From NCBI GenBank assembly GCA_900765185.1, contig CAAFQT010000204.1:1-6463 (forward strand): a stretch of 6,463 nucleotides of DNA, written 5' to 3'. Below the pieces are notes generated by a model, which did not search any database, was not told the DNA's origin, and worked only from the letters and a program-made list of their open reading frames with translations. The position numbers were made by a program, and so were the translations under genes. Source of the DNA: an uncultured Collinsella sp. (lineage in GTDB: Bacteria; Actinomycetota; Coriobacteriia; Coriobacteriales; Coriobacteriaceae). Shown here piece by piece: positions 1 through 6,463 of the stretch (the stretch's first letter is position 1; the number at the start of each line of letters is the position of its first letter).

Positions 1-711
1 GCGCATGCTCTCGAGCTCATCCTCATCAGTGCAGGCGATATCACCGGCAGTCATACGCTGTCCGGTCAACAGGAAGGTCAGACGGCAGGCGGCATCGATG
101 GAAATCGAGGCGATGCGATCGAGATAGCGCGATACCATGATGGCGCGGCGCAGGTCGTCATAGTTGCTGTCGTCGTCCATAAAATCGCCCGTGTCCATGC
201 GGTTAAAGGTGCGGAAGAACTTCTCGTAGGCGGCGTGCACTGGCTCGTCCTCGACGGCCAAGTTGCAGATGATGGACATGTCGTTGGTGACGAGCGCAGA
301 AAGCGAAGAGCCCAGCACCTGGTAGACGGCCTCAGCCTCGGCCTCGACCGTGCCGACAAGCTCCTTGGGCAGCGAGATGTCGGCCTTGATCATATGACGC
401 GTGGCGCGGCAAATCTGGCGAACCTTATCGGTCATGCGCTGCAGGTTAAAGTCGACGTAGATGATCGTCTGCAGCAAGCGGAAGTCGGAGGCGACCGGTG
501 ACTGCGTGGCAATCAGGTTGTAGCAGACGGCCTCCAGGTTGGCGCAGCGTGCGTCAATCGAAAGCGTGCGCTTCTTGGTCTTGGTGGCGAGCTTGCGGTC
601 GTCAGTCACATAGGCCTTCACGGCATCGTGGAGGGCCAGATCGACGGCCTCGTAGATGCTCAGCATCTCGTGACGGGCCTCGATGAGCTGACGGGAAAAC
701 AGTTTGCGCAT
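1..711 (-). CDS. phoU: PhoU, phosphate transport/signalling regulator (3' end cut by the window edge)
   Basis: PhoU proteins are cytosolic three-helix-bundle repeats that sit on the PstB/PstC-type transporter and the PhoR kinase and hold the phosphate-starvation response off when phosphate is plentiful. The reading frame is open for 237 codons from ATG at 711 to base 1 with no stop; the family is usually about 215-235 residues, so only the tail should be missing. The start begins MRKLFSRQLIEARHEML and has GGAG six bases upstream (718-721). Two PhoU repeats are visible: the first with SPVASDFRLLQTIIYVDF followed by QRMTD (residues 91-95), the second with SRYLDRIAS (residues about 194-202). In canonical PhoU these positions read ERIGD-like; here each motif lacks one acidic residue. 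It lies last in the pst operon, 92 bases after pstB, its usual place. The identity is firm from order plus motifs; loss of metal binding is only inferred. Confidence 0.93.
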   Translation of the reverse strand, partial: MRKLFSRQLIEARHEMLSIYEAVDLALHDAVKAYVTDDRKLATKTKKRTLSIDARCANLEAVCYNLIATQSPVASDFRLLQTIIYVDFNLQRMTDKVRQICRATRHMIKADISLPKELVGTVEAEAEAVYQVLGSSLSALVTNDMSIICNLAVEDEPVHAAYEKFFRTFNRMDTGDFMDDDSNYDDLRRAIMVSRYLDRIASISIDAACRLTFLLTGQRMTAGDIACTDEDELESMR

Positions 712-803
712 GGTTCACTCCAATCAGTTGGGTGCGGTCATGCCGCCCGCACAGTGAATACGCACCGGACCAGATCCGATCGGCTTGGGACTAGTCGCAC
801 CGA
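712..803 (-). other. pstB-phoU intergenic spacer with a small hairpin and short repeats
   Basis: This 92-base gap is by far the longest inside an otherwise tightly packed operon. It holds a possible hairpin with 6-bp arms GTGCGG (732-737) and CCGCAC (747-752) around a 9-base loop, a direct repeat CGCACCG (761-767 and 796-802), an 8-bp palindrome CCGATCGG (776-783), and the phoU ribosome binding site GGAG (718-721). No T-run follows the hairpin on the minus strand, so it is not a normal intrinsic terminator. It may act as an mRNA processing or stability element that sets PhoU level apart from PstB, but that is inference. I see no convincing promoter for phoU here. Confidence 0.4.
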
Positions 804-1607
<804 letters not shown>

Positions 1608-1619
1608 GGGACTCCTTAA

Positions 1620-2525
1620 CTAGCGACGCTTACGCGACAGGAAGCGCGCAAACAGGTTGAAGGCCAAAATGATCACCATCAGCAAGAGCGCAGTGCCGTA
1701 GGCTGCGTTCATGTTGATGCCGTCGTTGGCAAGCAGGTACAGGTGAACCGTCATGGGACGACCGGAATCGAGCGGCGAAATAGGTAGATTGATGGCCTGG
1801 CCCATGGTGTAGAGCACCACGGCGGTCTCGCCGATGGCACGGCCGATGGCAAGGACGATGCCCGTGGCAATGCGGCCAAAGGCCGAAGGAAGCACGATCT
1901 TGGAGACGACCTGCCACTTGGTAGCGCCCAGGCCGTACGCGCCCCAACGGATATAGCGCGGAACGGCGCGAATGGCTTCTTCGGTGGTGCGCATGACGAT
2001 GGGAAGCATCAAGAGCGCGAGCGCCAGAGCGGCCGAGACCATCGAAAGGCCCAGGCCCATAGCCTCGACAAACAAGGCGTAGCCAAACAGGCCCATAACG
2101 ATGGAGGGTACCGAGGCCAAAGCGTCAGCAGCGTAGCGAATGAGCTCGACGACCTTGCCCTGCTTGGCGTACTCGGCCAGATAGACGGCTGCCAGCACAG
2201 CGATCGGCGTGCAGATAAGCATGGCGAGCGCCGTCACGTAGACGGTCGAGACGATCGTGGGCCAAATTCCGCCCTCGGCGTTGACGCCCTGGGGCCAACC
2301 GAAGATAAAGTCGAGCGAGATGTGTGGCAGGCCGTTGATGACCACGTAGGCGATGATAGCGACCAGCACCAGCGTGGTGATGTAGGCAGCGGCACGAAAC
2401 ACGCCAAGCATGATCTTGTTGGACAGGTCCTTGTTGATGCGGCCCTTCTTGCCGTGGGAAAGGGCACGCTTGATGCGCTCGCGCGACGAGGTCGTATCGA
2501 CCGTCGTGTCAACGGAATCGGACAT
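1620..2525 (-). CDS. pstA: PstA, phosphate ABC transporter permease
   Basis: PstA pairs with PstC to form the inner-membrane phosphate channel. The 301-residue protein has a charged cytosolic N-terminus of about 38 residues and then six hydrophobic segments at roughly 40-64, 89-115, 134-153, 158-178, 215-240 and 277-296. The EAA coupling loop that contacts PstB is seen around 194-213 (GAYGLGATKWQVVSKIVLP). GRAIGET (228-234) carries an Arg and a Glu in a stretch shared with PstC; polar residues of this type are known to matter for transport in the enteric homologues. The start ATG at 2525 is three bases after the pstC stop, and its ribosome binding site (GAGGGGG, 2532-2538) lies in the last codons of pstC, so the two are probably translationally coupled. 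PstA is told from PstC by order and by its weaker N-terminal TWAPSEG-like region. Confidence 0.96.
   Translation of the reverse strand: MSDSVDTTVDTTSSRERIKRALSHGKKGRINKDLSNKIMLGVFRAAAYITTLVLVAIIAYVVINGLPHISLDFIFGWPQGVNAEGGIWPTIVSTVYVTALAMLICTPIAVLAAVYLAEYAKQGKVVELIRYAADALASVPSIVMGLFGYALFVEAMGLGLSMVSAALALALLMLPIVMRTTEEAIRAVPRYIRWGAYGLGATKWQVVSKIVLPSAFGRIATGIVLAIGRAIGETAVVLYTMGQAINLPISPLDSGRPMTVHLYLLANDGINMNAAYGTALLLMVIILAFNLFARFLSRKRR
1824..1844 (-). repeat. 21-bp sequence in pstA identical to one in pstC
   Basis: These 21 bases match 2742-2762 in pstC exactly and in the same frame; both encode GRAIGET with the same seven codons. The flanking bases differ at once on both sides. It is best explained by shared ancestry of the two permeases plus similar codon preference, although local gene conversion is possible. 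Confidence 0.6.
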
Positions 2526-2528
2526 AGC

Positions 2529-3455
2529 CTACCCCCTCTTCTTCTTGGAAATCAGACGGACGATACCCACCAGCGTGGCGGAGATGATAAACAGGACCAC
2601 ACCCATGCCGAACAGCGCCGAGCGGTGCAGACCCGAGGAATAGCTCATGTCGAGCGCAATCTGGCTCGTGAGCGTCGAGATGGGGCTCGCAATGCTGTCG
2701 GGAATAACCGGGGCGTTACCTACGACCATGAGCACGGCCATGGTCTCGCCGATGGCACGGCCCATACCCAGCACGATGGCATCAACGATACCCAGCTTCG
2801 CGGCAGGTAGCACGACCTTATAGATGGTCTGCCACTTTGTGGCGCCCATGGCATACGATGCCTCGCGAATGCCCATGGGAATGGAATTGAGAGCATCGAT
2901 GGTGAGCGTGGTGATGGTAGGGACGATCATGATGGCGAGCACAAACCACGCCGTCAGCGCACCAAAACCAAGGCCGCCGGTCAGTTGTGCGATAAACGGG
3001 CGGATGATGATCATGCCAAAGAAGCCGTAGATGATGGAGGGTATGCCCGCCAGCAGGTCAACGGCGGGGCTGATGAGCTTGCGCACGCGCTTGCTGGCAA
3101 TCTCGACCAGGTAAACGGCCGTACCCACGCCCAGCGGCACGCCCATGGCGAGCGCACCGACGGTCACCAGACCCGAGCCGGCAAGCAGCGACAAGATGCC
3201 GTAGTGGCCCTCGGAAGGCGCCCACGTAAAGCTAAAGAAGTCAGCCAGACCGATGTCAGTAAAGACGGGCAGCGCCGAGTACGTGGTAAAGACAAAAATC
3301 AGGATGACGGTAACGACCGCCAAGAACGCGCAGGCAAAGAAGATCCACTGCAGCGCCTTCTCCTTGATATAGGTACTGCGCGATACGAGCGCCAGCTCGC
3401 GCTTCTTGGGCGTCTGAACATTCTGCTCAGTCTGGGAGTTTTCCTGTGCTTCCAT
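2529..3455 (-). CDS. pstC: PstC, phosphate ABC transporter permease
   Basis: PstC is the second channel subunit of the phosphate importer. With ATG at 3455 the protein is 308 residues. It has a hydrophilic N-terminus of about 35 residues and six membrane segments at roughly 36-58, 88-115, 130-152, 163-184, 222-246 and 282-303. The FFSFTWAPSEGHYGI stretch after the first segment is typical of PstC. The EAA loop with REASYAMGATKWQTIYKVVLP is at about 197-217, and GRAIGET at 232-238. A GTG nine bases earlier (3464) is in frame, but the strong AAGGGGAG (3464-3471) would touch it, whereas it sits eight bases before the ATG; I therefore take the ATG. That start lies one base after the pstS stop, and the C-terminal KKKRG codons supply the pstA ribosome binding site. 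Confidence 0.96.
   Translation of the reverse strand: MEAQENSQTEQNVQTPKKRELALVSRSTYIKEKALQWIFFACAFLAVVTVILIFVFTTYSALPVFTDIGLADFFSFTWAPSEGHYGILSLLAGSGLVTVGALAMGVPLGVGTAVYLVEIASKRVRKLISPAVDLLAGIPSIIYGFFGMIIIRPFIAQLTGGLGFGALTAWFVLAIMIVPTITTLTIDALNSIPMGIREASYAMGATKWQTIYKVVLPAAKLGIVDAIVLGMGRAIGETMAVLMVVGNAPVIPDSIASPISTLTSQIALDMSYSSGLHRSALFGMGVVLFIISATLVGIVRLISKKKRG
2742..2762 (-). repeat. 21-bp sequence in pstC identical to one in pstA
   Basis: This is the partner of 1824-1844. It spans exactly the seven GRAIGET codons of pstC, 918 bases away from the pstA copy and in direct orientation. Confidence 0.6.
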
Positions 3456-3456
3456 G

Positions 3457-4293
3457 CTACTCACTCCCCTTCTCGTCGTTGGTGACGGGAATAAAGCCCG
3501 CCTCGCGAATCTGCTTGTCCATCTTTTCGGACGTCACATAGTCGATGTAATCCTGCGCCTGCTGCGAAGGCACACCCTTCACAAAGAAGTAAAGGTCGCG
3601 CGAGATGGGATAGCCGCCACTCGCGACCGTCTTCTCGGACGCCTCAACATGATTGACCGAGACGGCCTTGACCGAGGTCTTGGCGTTGAGGCTATCGACG
3701 AAGCCCAGCGAAATGTAGCCGATGGCCCCACGCGAACGAGATACCACGTCGCGCACCTGGCCCGTACCCGAAAGAACAGCCGAGCGGCGATCGAACGGCG
3801 TGCCATCCATCACGATGGTACGGAAGGCCTCGCGCGTACCGGACGCCTCGTCTCGGTTGATGACCTGAATCCTCAGGTCCTCGCCACCGACCTCTTTCCA
3901 ATTGGTAATCTTGCCGGCGTAGATATCGCGGAGCTGCTCGGTCGAGAGGTTATCGACGGGGTTGTCGTCGTTCACGATGACCGCGATACCGTCGTGGGCA
4001 ATGACGATGGGAGTCAGGCCCAGATCCTGTTCGTCGGCATTGAGTCCACGGGAGGAGCTGGCGATATCGGCCGTGCCGGCGCTGACGGCCTCGATCCCAG
4101 CGGAAGAACCCAAACCGGAAACGAGCACGTCGATGCCGGTCTCCTCCTTAAAGCCCTCGGCCGCAATCTCGGCGATAGGAAGGCAGGTCGTGGAGCCGGC
4201 CACGGTAATGGAAGAGGTCGAAGATCCCGAAGAACAGGCGCACAGCGTAAGCGTAAGCACAGCGGCGCTCAGAACCGATACGATCTTTCTCAT
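3457..4293 (-). CDS. pstS: PstS, phosphate-binding lipoprotein of the Pst transporter
   Basis: PstS captures phosphate outside the membrane and delivers it to PstC-PstA. The 278-residue precursor starts with MRKIVSVLSAAVLTLTLCAC, a lipoprotein signal whose lipobox LCAC makes Cys20 the likely lipid anchor; a Ser-rich linker follows. Phosphate-binding loops are seen at AGSTT (32-36), SSSRG (79-83), AHDG (99-102) and the strong PstS hallmark DEASGTREAF (148-157), followed by GAIGYIS (189-195). The protein is somewhat shorter than the 346-residue E. coli form, as is usual in Gram-positive lineages. Its ATG overlaps the pgeF stop in ATGA (4290-4293), and no good ribosome binding site lies upstream (only a weak GGCG), so translation probably depends on ribosomes finishing pgeF. 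Membrane tethering by lipid fits a cell without an outer membrane. Confidence 0.96.
   Translation of the reverse strand: MRKIVSVLSAAVLTLTLCACSSGSSTSSITVAGSTTCLPIAEIAAEGFKEETGIDVLVSGLGSSAGIEAVSAGTADIASSSRGLNADEQDLGLTPIVIAHDGIAVIVNDDNPVDNLSTEQLRDIYAGKITNWKEVGGEDLRIQVINRDEASGTREAFRTIVMDGTPFDRRSAVLSGTGQVRDVVSRSRGAIGYISLGFVDSLNAKTSVKAVSVNHVEASEKTVASGGYPISRDLYFFVKGVPSQQAQDYIDYVTSEKMDKQIREAGFIPVTNDEKGSE
3464..3471 (-). promoter_or_regulatory. Ribosome binding site of pstC inside the end of pstS
   Basis: AAGGGGAG on the minus strand sits eight bases before ATG 3455 and directly abuts the in-frame GTG at 3464. This spacing decides the pstC start in favour of the ATG. Confidence 0.75.
4290..4293 (-). 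other. ATGA stop-start overlap between pgeF and pstS
   Basis: The pgeF stop TGA (4290-4292) and the pstS start ATG (4291-4293) share bases. Such overlaps usually go with termination-reinitiation. It places pgeF and the pst genes on one transcript. Confidence 0.85.
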
Positions 4294-5090
4294 AGCATCA
4301 CGCCGATCGCAGCATGGCGCCCACAGGTGCCGTCCTCGTTACGGTAGGAATAAAAGCGGTCGTTCTGACGCACGGTCGAAAGCTGGGTATCCACGATATT
4401 ATCCGCGTCGACACCGACATCTACCAGCGCCTCGCGAATGGCAGCGGAAAGATCAAGCATGCGAGAGGTATTCGCATCGATGCAAGAGAACTCGGCGGCA
4501 AAGCGATCCATGAGTTCCTGGGATACCTCATATTCGTCACCCAAGATATGGGGGCCAATATAGGCGGAAACGTCGCTCGCATCGCAGCCGGCAGCATCGC
4601 AAAGCGCCTGGCACGCCTTGGCAGAAATACGTGCAATCGTGCCCTTCCAACCGGAGTGCACCACGGCAAATCCGCCAGGGGCCACCAGCACCACGGGAAC
4701 GCAGTCGGCAAAGCAGAGCAGCACGGGCACGTTACGCGCCGTACAGACGATGGCATCGCAGCCCTCAGCAATCTGCTCGCGGACGTCCTCAAGGTCATCG
4801 GCGCCGTTCGAGGCCACCGCAACGATATGGTCACCATGGACCTGATTGGGAATGAGCAGGTTGTGCTCGCACTCGGCGGCACCCATAGCCTCGAGCGCGC
4901 GACGACGATTTTCTTGAACAGCAAAGGGGTCATCGCCAACATGCGAGCCCAAGTTGAGTGAGGAGTACGCATCTTCGGAAACGCCACCGGCGCGCTCGGT
5001 GAAGGCAAAGCGAACATCGGATGTCGCGCCCTCCACCAACGTAACTCCATCATGGTCGACACGCGAAACTTTGTCCGCACGTGCTGCCAT
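4290..5090 (-). CDS. pgeF: PgeF/YfiH (YlmD) family protein: purine nucleoside phosphorylase / peptidoglycan editing factor
   Basis: This is a member of the Cu-oxidase_4 (DUF152, YfiH/YlmD/LACC1) family. Members were first called polyphenol oxidases; later work on the family showed purine nucleoside phosphorylase and adenosine deaminase activity, and the E. coli protein has a role in peptidoglycan precursor fidelity. The 266-residue length is typical. The three metal/catalytic ligands are visible: His85 in NQVHG (82-86), Cys130 in ADCVPV (128-133) and His145 in HSGWKG (145-150). IGPHI (178-182) and the C-terminal FYSYRNEDGTCGR (246-258) also match the family. The ATG at 5090 is chosen because AGGAGG (5098-5103) is seven bases upstream; an in-frame GTG at 5111 lies before that site. 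No signal peptide is seen, so it is cytosolic. It follows ftsZ, a common actinobacterial neighbour, but is coupled to pstS. The in vivo substrate cannot be told from sequence. Confidence 0.93.
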   Translation of the reverse strand: MAARADKVSRVDHDGVTLVEGATSDVRFAFTERAGGVSEDAYSSLNLGSHVGDDPFAVQENRRRALEAMGAAECEHNLLIPNQVHGDHIVAVASNGADDLEDVREQIAEGCDAIVCTARNVPVLLCFADCVPVVLVAPGGFAVVHSGWKGTIARISAKACQALCDAAGCDASDVSAYIGPHILGDEYEVSQELMDRFAAEFSCIDANTSRMLDLSAAIREALVDVGVDADNIVDTQLSTVRQNDRFYSYRNEDGTCGRHAAIGVML

Positions 5091-5097
5091 ACTAAAG

Positions 5098-5103
5098 CCT
5101 CCT
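5098..5103 (-). promoter_or_regulatory. Ribosome binding site of pgeF
   Basis: A perfect AGGAGG on the minus strand, seven bases before ATG 5090. It settles the start and shows that the first gene of the operon is well equipped for initiation, unlike pstS. Confidence 0.9.
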
Positions 5104-5118
5104 AATAACACAAGTACC

Positions 5119-5131
5119 GCGGCATCGCCGC
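5119..5131 (-). other. GC-rich hairpin in the pgeF leader
   Basis: GCGGC and GCCGC arms around a 3-base GAT loop; outer GTA/TAC bases could extend the stem past a 2-base bulge. It lies 15 bases before the AGGAGG site. The following bases are T-rich but not a clean T-run, so a regulatory or stabilising role is only possible, not shown. Confidence 0.35.
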
Positions 5132-5132
5132 T

Positions 5133-5155
5133 ACAGCCCGCGTTTATACGGCTGT
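5133..5155. promoter_or_regulatory. Inverted repeat, possible operator over the pgeF-pst promoter
   Basis: ACAGCC (5133-5138) and GGCTGT (5150-5155) form a perfect 6-bp inverted repeat with an 11-base spacer. The spacer contains the candidate -10 hexamer. A dimeric regulator bound here would block that promoter; alternatively it folds in the RNA. Such short repeats also occur by chance. Confidence 0.3.
5143..5148 (-). promoter_or_regulatory. Candidate -10 hexamer (TATAAA) for the pgeF-pst operon
   Basis: TATAAA on the minus strand lies 52 bases before the pgeF ATG, downstream of the ftsZ terminator. No good -35 is found at 16-18 bases upstream (only TTTTAG-like), as would be expected of a promoter needing an activator. 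Weak evidence by itself. Confidence 0.35.
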
Positions 5156-5195
5156 CATACTTCTCTAAAAGGATACCTGCTGCGCTGGAGGCAAT

Positions 5196-5213
5196 CGTAA
5201 AGGGAACGTAAAG
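5196..5213 (-). promoter_or_regulatory. Tandem direct repeat CTTTACG-N4-CTTTACG, possible Pho box
   Basis: Two identical 7-mers CTTTACG (5207-5213 and 5196-5202) are spaced by four bases, an 11-bp period. Pho boxes bound by PhoB/PhoP response regulators have this same 7+4 layout (CTGTCAT in E. coli) or TT-ACA hexamers at 11-bp steps in Bacillus. Here the repeat lies 105-123 bases upstream of pgeF, on the far side of the candidate -10 by about 48 bases, which is farther than in E. coli. Only two units are clear. Confidence 0.4.
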
Positions 5214-5240
5214 AGATTGGAGGTTCTAGTTTACAAAGTC

Positions 5241-5274
5241 GAAATAAAAAGGGCGCGTCCATACGGACACGCCC
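5241..5274 (-). terminator. Intrinsic terminator of ftsZ
   Basis: On the minus strand GGGCGTGTCC (5265-5274) pairs with GGACGCGCCC (5251-5260) over ten positions with one T-G wobble, around a GTAT loop, followed by TTTTTATTTC (5241-5250). It starts 26 bases after the ftsZ stop. There is no T-run on the plus side, so it acts one way only. It separates ftsZ from the pgeF-pst transcript. Confidence 0.92.
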
Positions 5275-5300
5275 CTGCGCACAACAATGCAAAGAACGAC

Positions 5301-6455
5301 TTAGAAGCTACCGCGCTTCAGGAAGTCGGGAAGCTCGAACTGATCGTTGCCGAAGTTAGGAAGCTCGGTGCCACCGACGTTGCGGGTCGGAGCGGCCTGA
5401 GCCGGGCTCGTGGCAGGAGCGGTGCGCTGCGGCTCAGCGGAGGCAGCGGCCTTGCTCTGAGACTGCTGAGCAGCAAAGAGCTCGTCCTGACGGTTGACGT
5501 TGGAGTCGGAGAAGCCCGTAGCGATGACGGTGATACGCACCTGATCGCCCAGGGACTCGTCGACAACGGTACCGAAGATGATGTTGGCCTCGGGGTCGAC
5601 GGCGTTGGCGACAACGTCGGCGGCGTCGCTGATCTCCTGGATGCCCAGGTCCTTGGAACCGGCGATGGAGAGCAGCACGCGCGTGGCACCATCGATGGAG
5701 CTCTCGAGCAGCGGGCTGGAGATGGCCTGCTGGGCAGCGTCGACGGCACGGGTGTCCCCAGAAGAGGTACCGATACCCATCATGGCGGTACCGGCCTGCT
5801 TCATGATGGTCTTAACATCGGCGAAGTCCAGGTTGATGATACCGGGGACGGTGATGAGGTCGGTGATGCCCTGGGTGCCCTGGGAAAGGACGCCATCGGC
5901 AATCGCGAAGGCCTCGAGCATGGTGGTCTTCTTCTCGGCGATGTCGAGCAGCTTATCGTTAGGGATGACGATCATGGTGTCGACGCAATCGGAGAGGGTC
6001 TTAATGCCCTCCTCGGCGCTCTTCTTGCGCTTGCGGCCCTCGAAGGTGAAGGGCTTGGTCACGACGGCGACGGTCAGCGCACCGACCTCGTTCATCGCGA
6101 TATCGGCAACGATGGGAGCGGCGCCGGTACCGGTGCCACCGCCCTCGCCGCAGGTGATGAACACCATGTCGGCACCAGCGAGCGCCTCGGCAATGTCGTC
6201 GCGGGACTCATCGGCAGCCTTGCGGCCAACCTCGGGGTTGGCGCCGGCGCCCAGGCCGCGGGTAAGGTCGGTGCCGATGTGCACCTTGATATCGGCATCA
6301 GAGATCGCGAGTGCCTGAGCATCGGTGTTGATGGCAACAAACTCGACGCCGCGGATGCCCTCTTCGATCATTCGATTGACCGCGTTGGTACCGCCGCCGC
6401 CGACGCCGACCACCTTAATGACGGCAAGGTAGTTGTTGATCTCTGTCTCGTGCAT
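5301..6455 (-). CDS. ftsZ: FtsZ, cell division GTPase (tubulin homologue)
   Basis: FtsZ polymerises with GTP at midcell into the ring that organises septum synthesis. The 384-residue protein is full length. The N-terminal KVVGVGGGGTNAVNRM (14-29) starts the Rossmann-like GTP-binding domain; the tubulin signature GGGTGTG is at 105-111; the T7 synergy loop NLDFAD at 208-213 supplies the catalytic Asp residues. A Gln/Ala/Pro-rich flexible linker runs from about 325 to 362, and the C-terminal peptide FELPDFLKR (373-381) is the docking site for partners such as FtsA or SepF. A second ELPNF copy sits just before it (364-368). Only eight bases upstream of the ATG at 6455 are in the window; GGA there may be part of the ribosome binding site. 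The gene ends at its own terminator. Identity is certain. Confidence 0.98.
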   Translation of the reverse strand: MHETEINNYLAVIKVVGVGGGGTNAVNRMIEEGIRGVEFVAINTDAQALAISDADIKVHIGTDLTRGLGAGANPEVGRKAADESRDDIAEALAGADMVFITCGEGGGTGTGAAPIVADIAMNEVGALTVAVVTKPFTFEGRKRKKSAEEGIKTLSDCVDTMIVIPNDKLLDIAEKKTTMLEAFAIADGVLSQGTQGITDLITVPGIINLDFADVKTIMKQAGTAMMGIGTSSGDTRAVDAAQQAISSPLLESSIDGATRVLLSIAGSKDLGIQEISDAADVVANAVDPEANIIFGTVVDESLGDQVRITVIATGFSDSNVNRQDELFAAQQSQSKAAASAEPQRTAPATSPAQAAPTRNVGGTELPNFGNDQFELPDFLKRGSF

Positions 6456-6463
6456 GTCGGTCC

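Noticed and set aside
732..752. Hairpin between pstB and phoU as a transcription terminator
   Set aside because: No T-run follows on the minus strand and phoU continues the operon, so it was kept only as a generic spacer element.
3454..4347. Long open frame on the plus strand (297 codons) across pstS
   Set aside because: It lies wholly opposite pstS and the pgeF end, has no family resemblance and is rich in Arg, Asp, His and Gly, as expected of an antisense shadow in GC-rich DNA.
4314..4961. Plus-strand open frame of 215 codons opposite pgeF
   Set aside because: Antisense to a conserved enzyme; no recognisable domain.
5152..5158. CTGTCAT on the plus strand, identical to the E. coli Pho box half-site
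   Set aside because: It is a single copy in the opposite orientation to the operon, with no repeat 11 bases away, and most of it belongs to the inverted repeat.
5578..6318. Plus-strand open frame of 246 codons opposite ftsZ
   Set aside because: The Ser/Ala/Met/Pro-rich composition mirrors ftsZ codons; it has no plausible domain and ftsZ is certain.

Overview
The window is an ordinary-looking bacterial chromosome segment with about 58-60% G+C. Every supported gene lies on the minus strand, so gene order is read from high to low coordinates: ftsZ, pgeF (YfiH/YlmD family), pstS, pstC, pstA, pstB, phoU. The phoU gene runs off the left edge of the window. Protein character, base composition and the ftsZ-pgeF neighbourhood suggest a member of the Actinomycetota, most plausibly the Coriobacteriia (Collinsella-like). 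That placement is inferred from recognition, not from a search.

Right part (5301-6463): a complete ftsZ, the cell-division tubulin homologue. It is followed 26 bases after its stop by a strong intrinsic terminator (stem with UUCG-independent GUAU loop and a T-run) on the same strand. The ftsZ transcript therefore probably ends here.

Control region (5091-5300): about 210 bases with no gene. Besides the terminator it holds an exact 7-bp direct repeat with an 11-bp period (a layout like a Pho box), a candidate -10 hexamer flanked by a 6-bp inverted repeat, a small GC-rich leader hairpin and a perfect AGGAGG ribosome binding site for pgeF. It is the likely start of the pgeF-pst transcript.

Main part (1-5090): pgeF overlaps pstS by ATGA. 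pstS, pstC and pstA follow with gaps of 1 and 3 bases, pstB after 12 bases, and phoU after 92 bases. PstS is a lipoprotein that binds phosphate, PstC and PstA form the membrane channel, PstB is the ATPase, and PhoU reports transporter state and restrains the phosphate response. PgeF is a periplasm-independent, cytosolic enzyme of the multicopper-oxidase-like/purine nucleoside phosphorylase family, and its stop-start overlap ties its translation to that of PstS.

The main points worth a second look are the translational coupling of pgeF to the phosphate transporter, the possible Pho box upstream, PhoU metal motifs each lacking one usual acidic residue, and a tandem ELPxF motif at the FtsZ C-terminus. 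I see no mobile element, CRISPR array, tRNA or rRNA, and no evidence of an undescribed multi-gene system.
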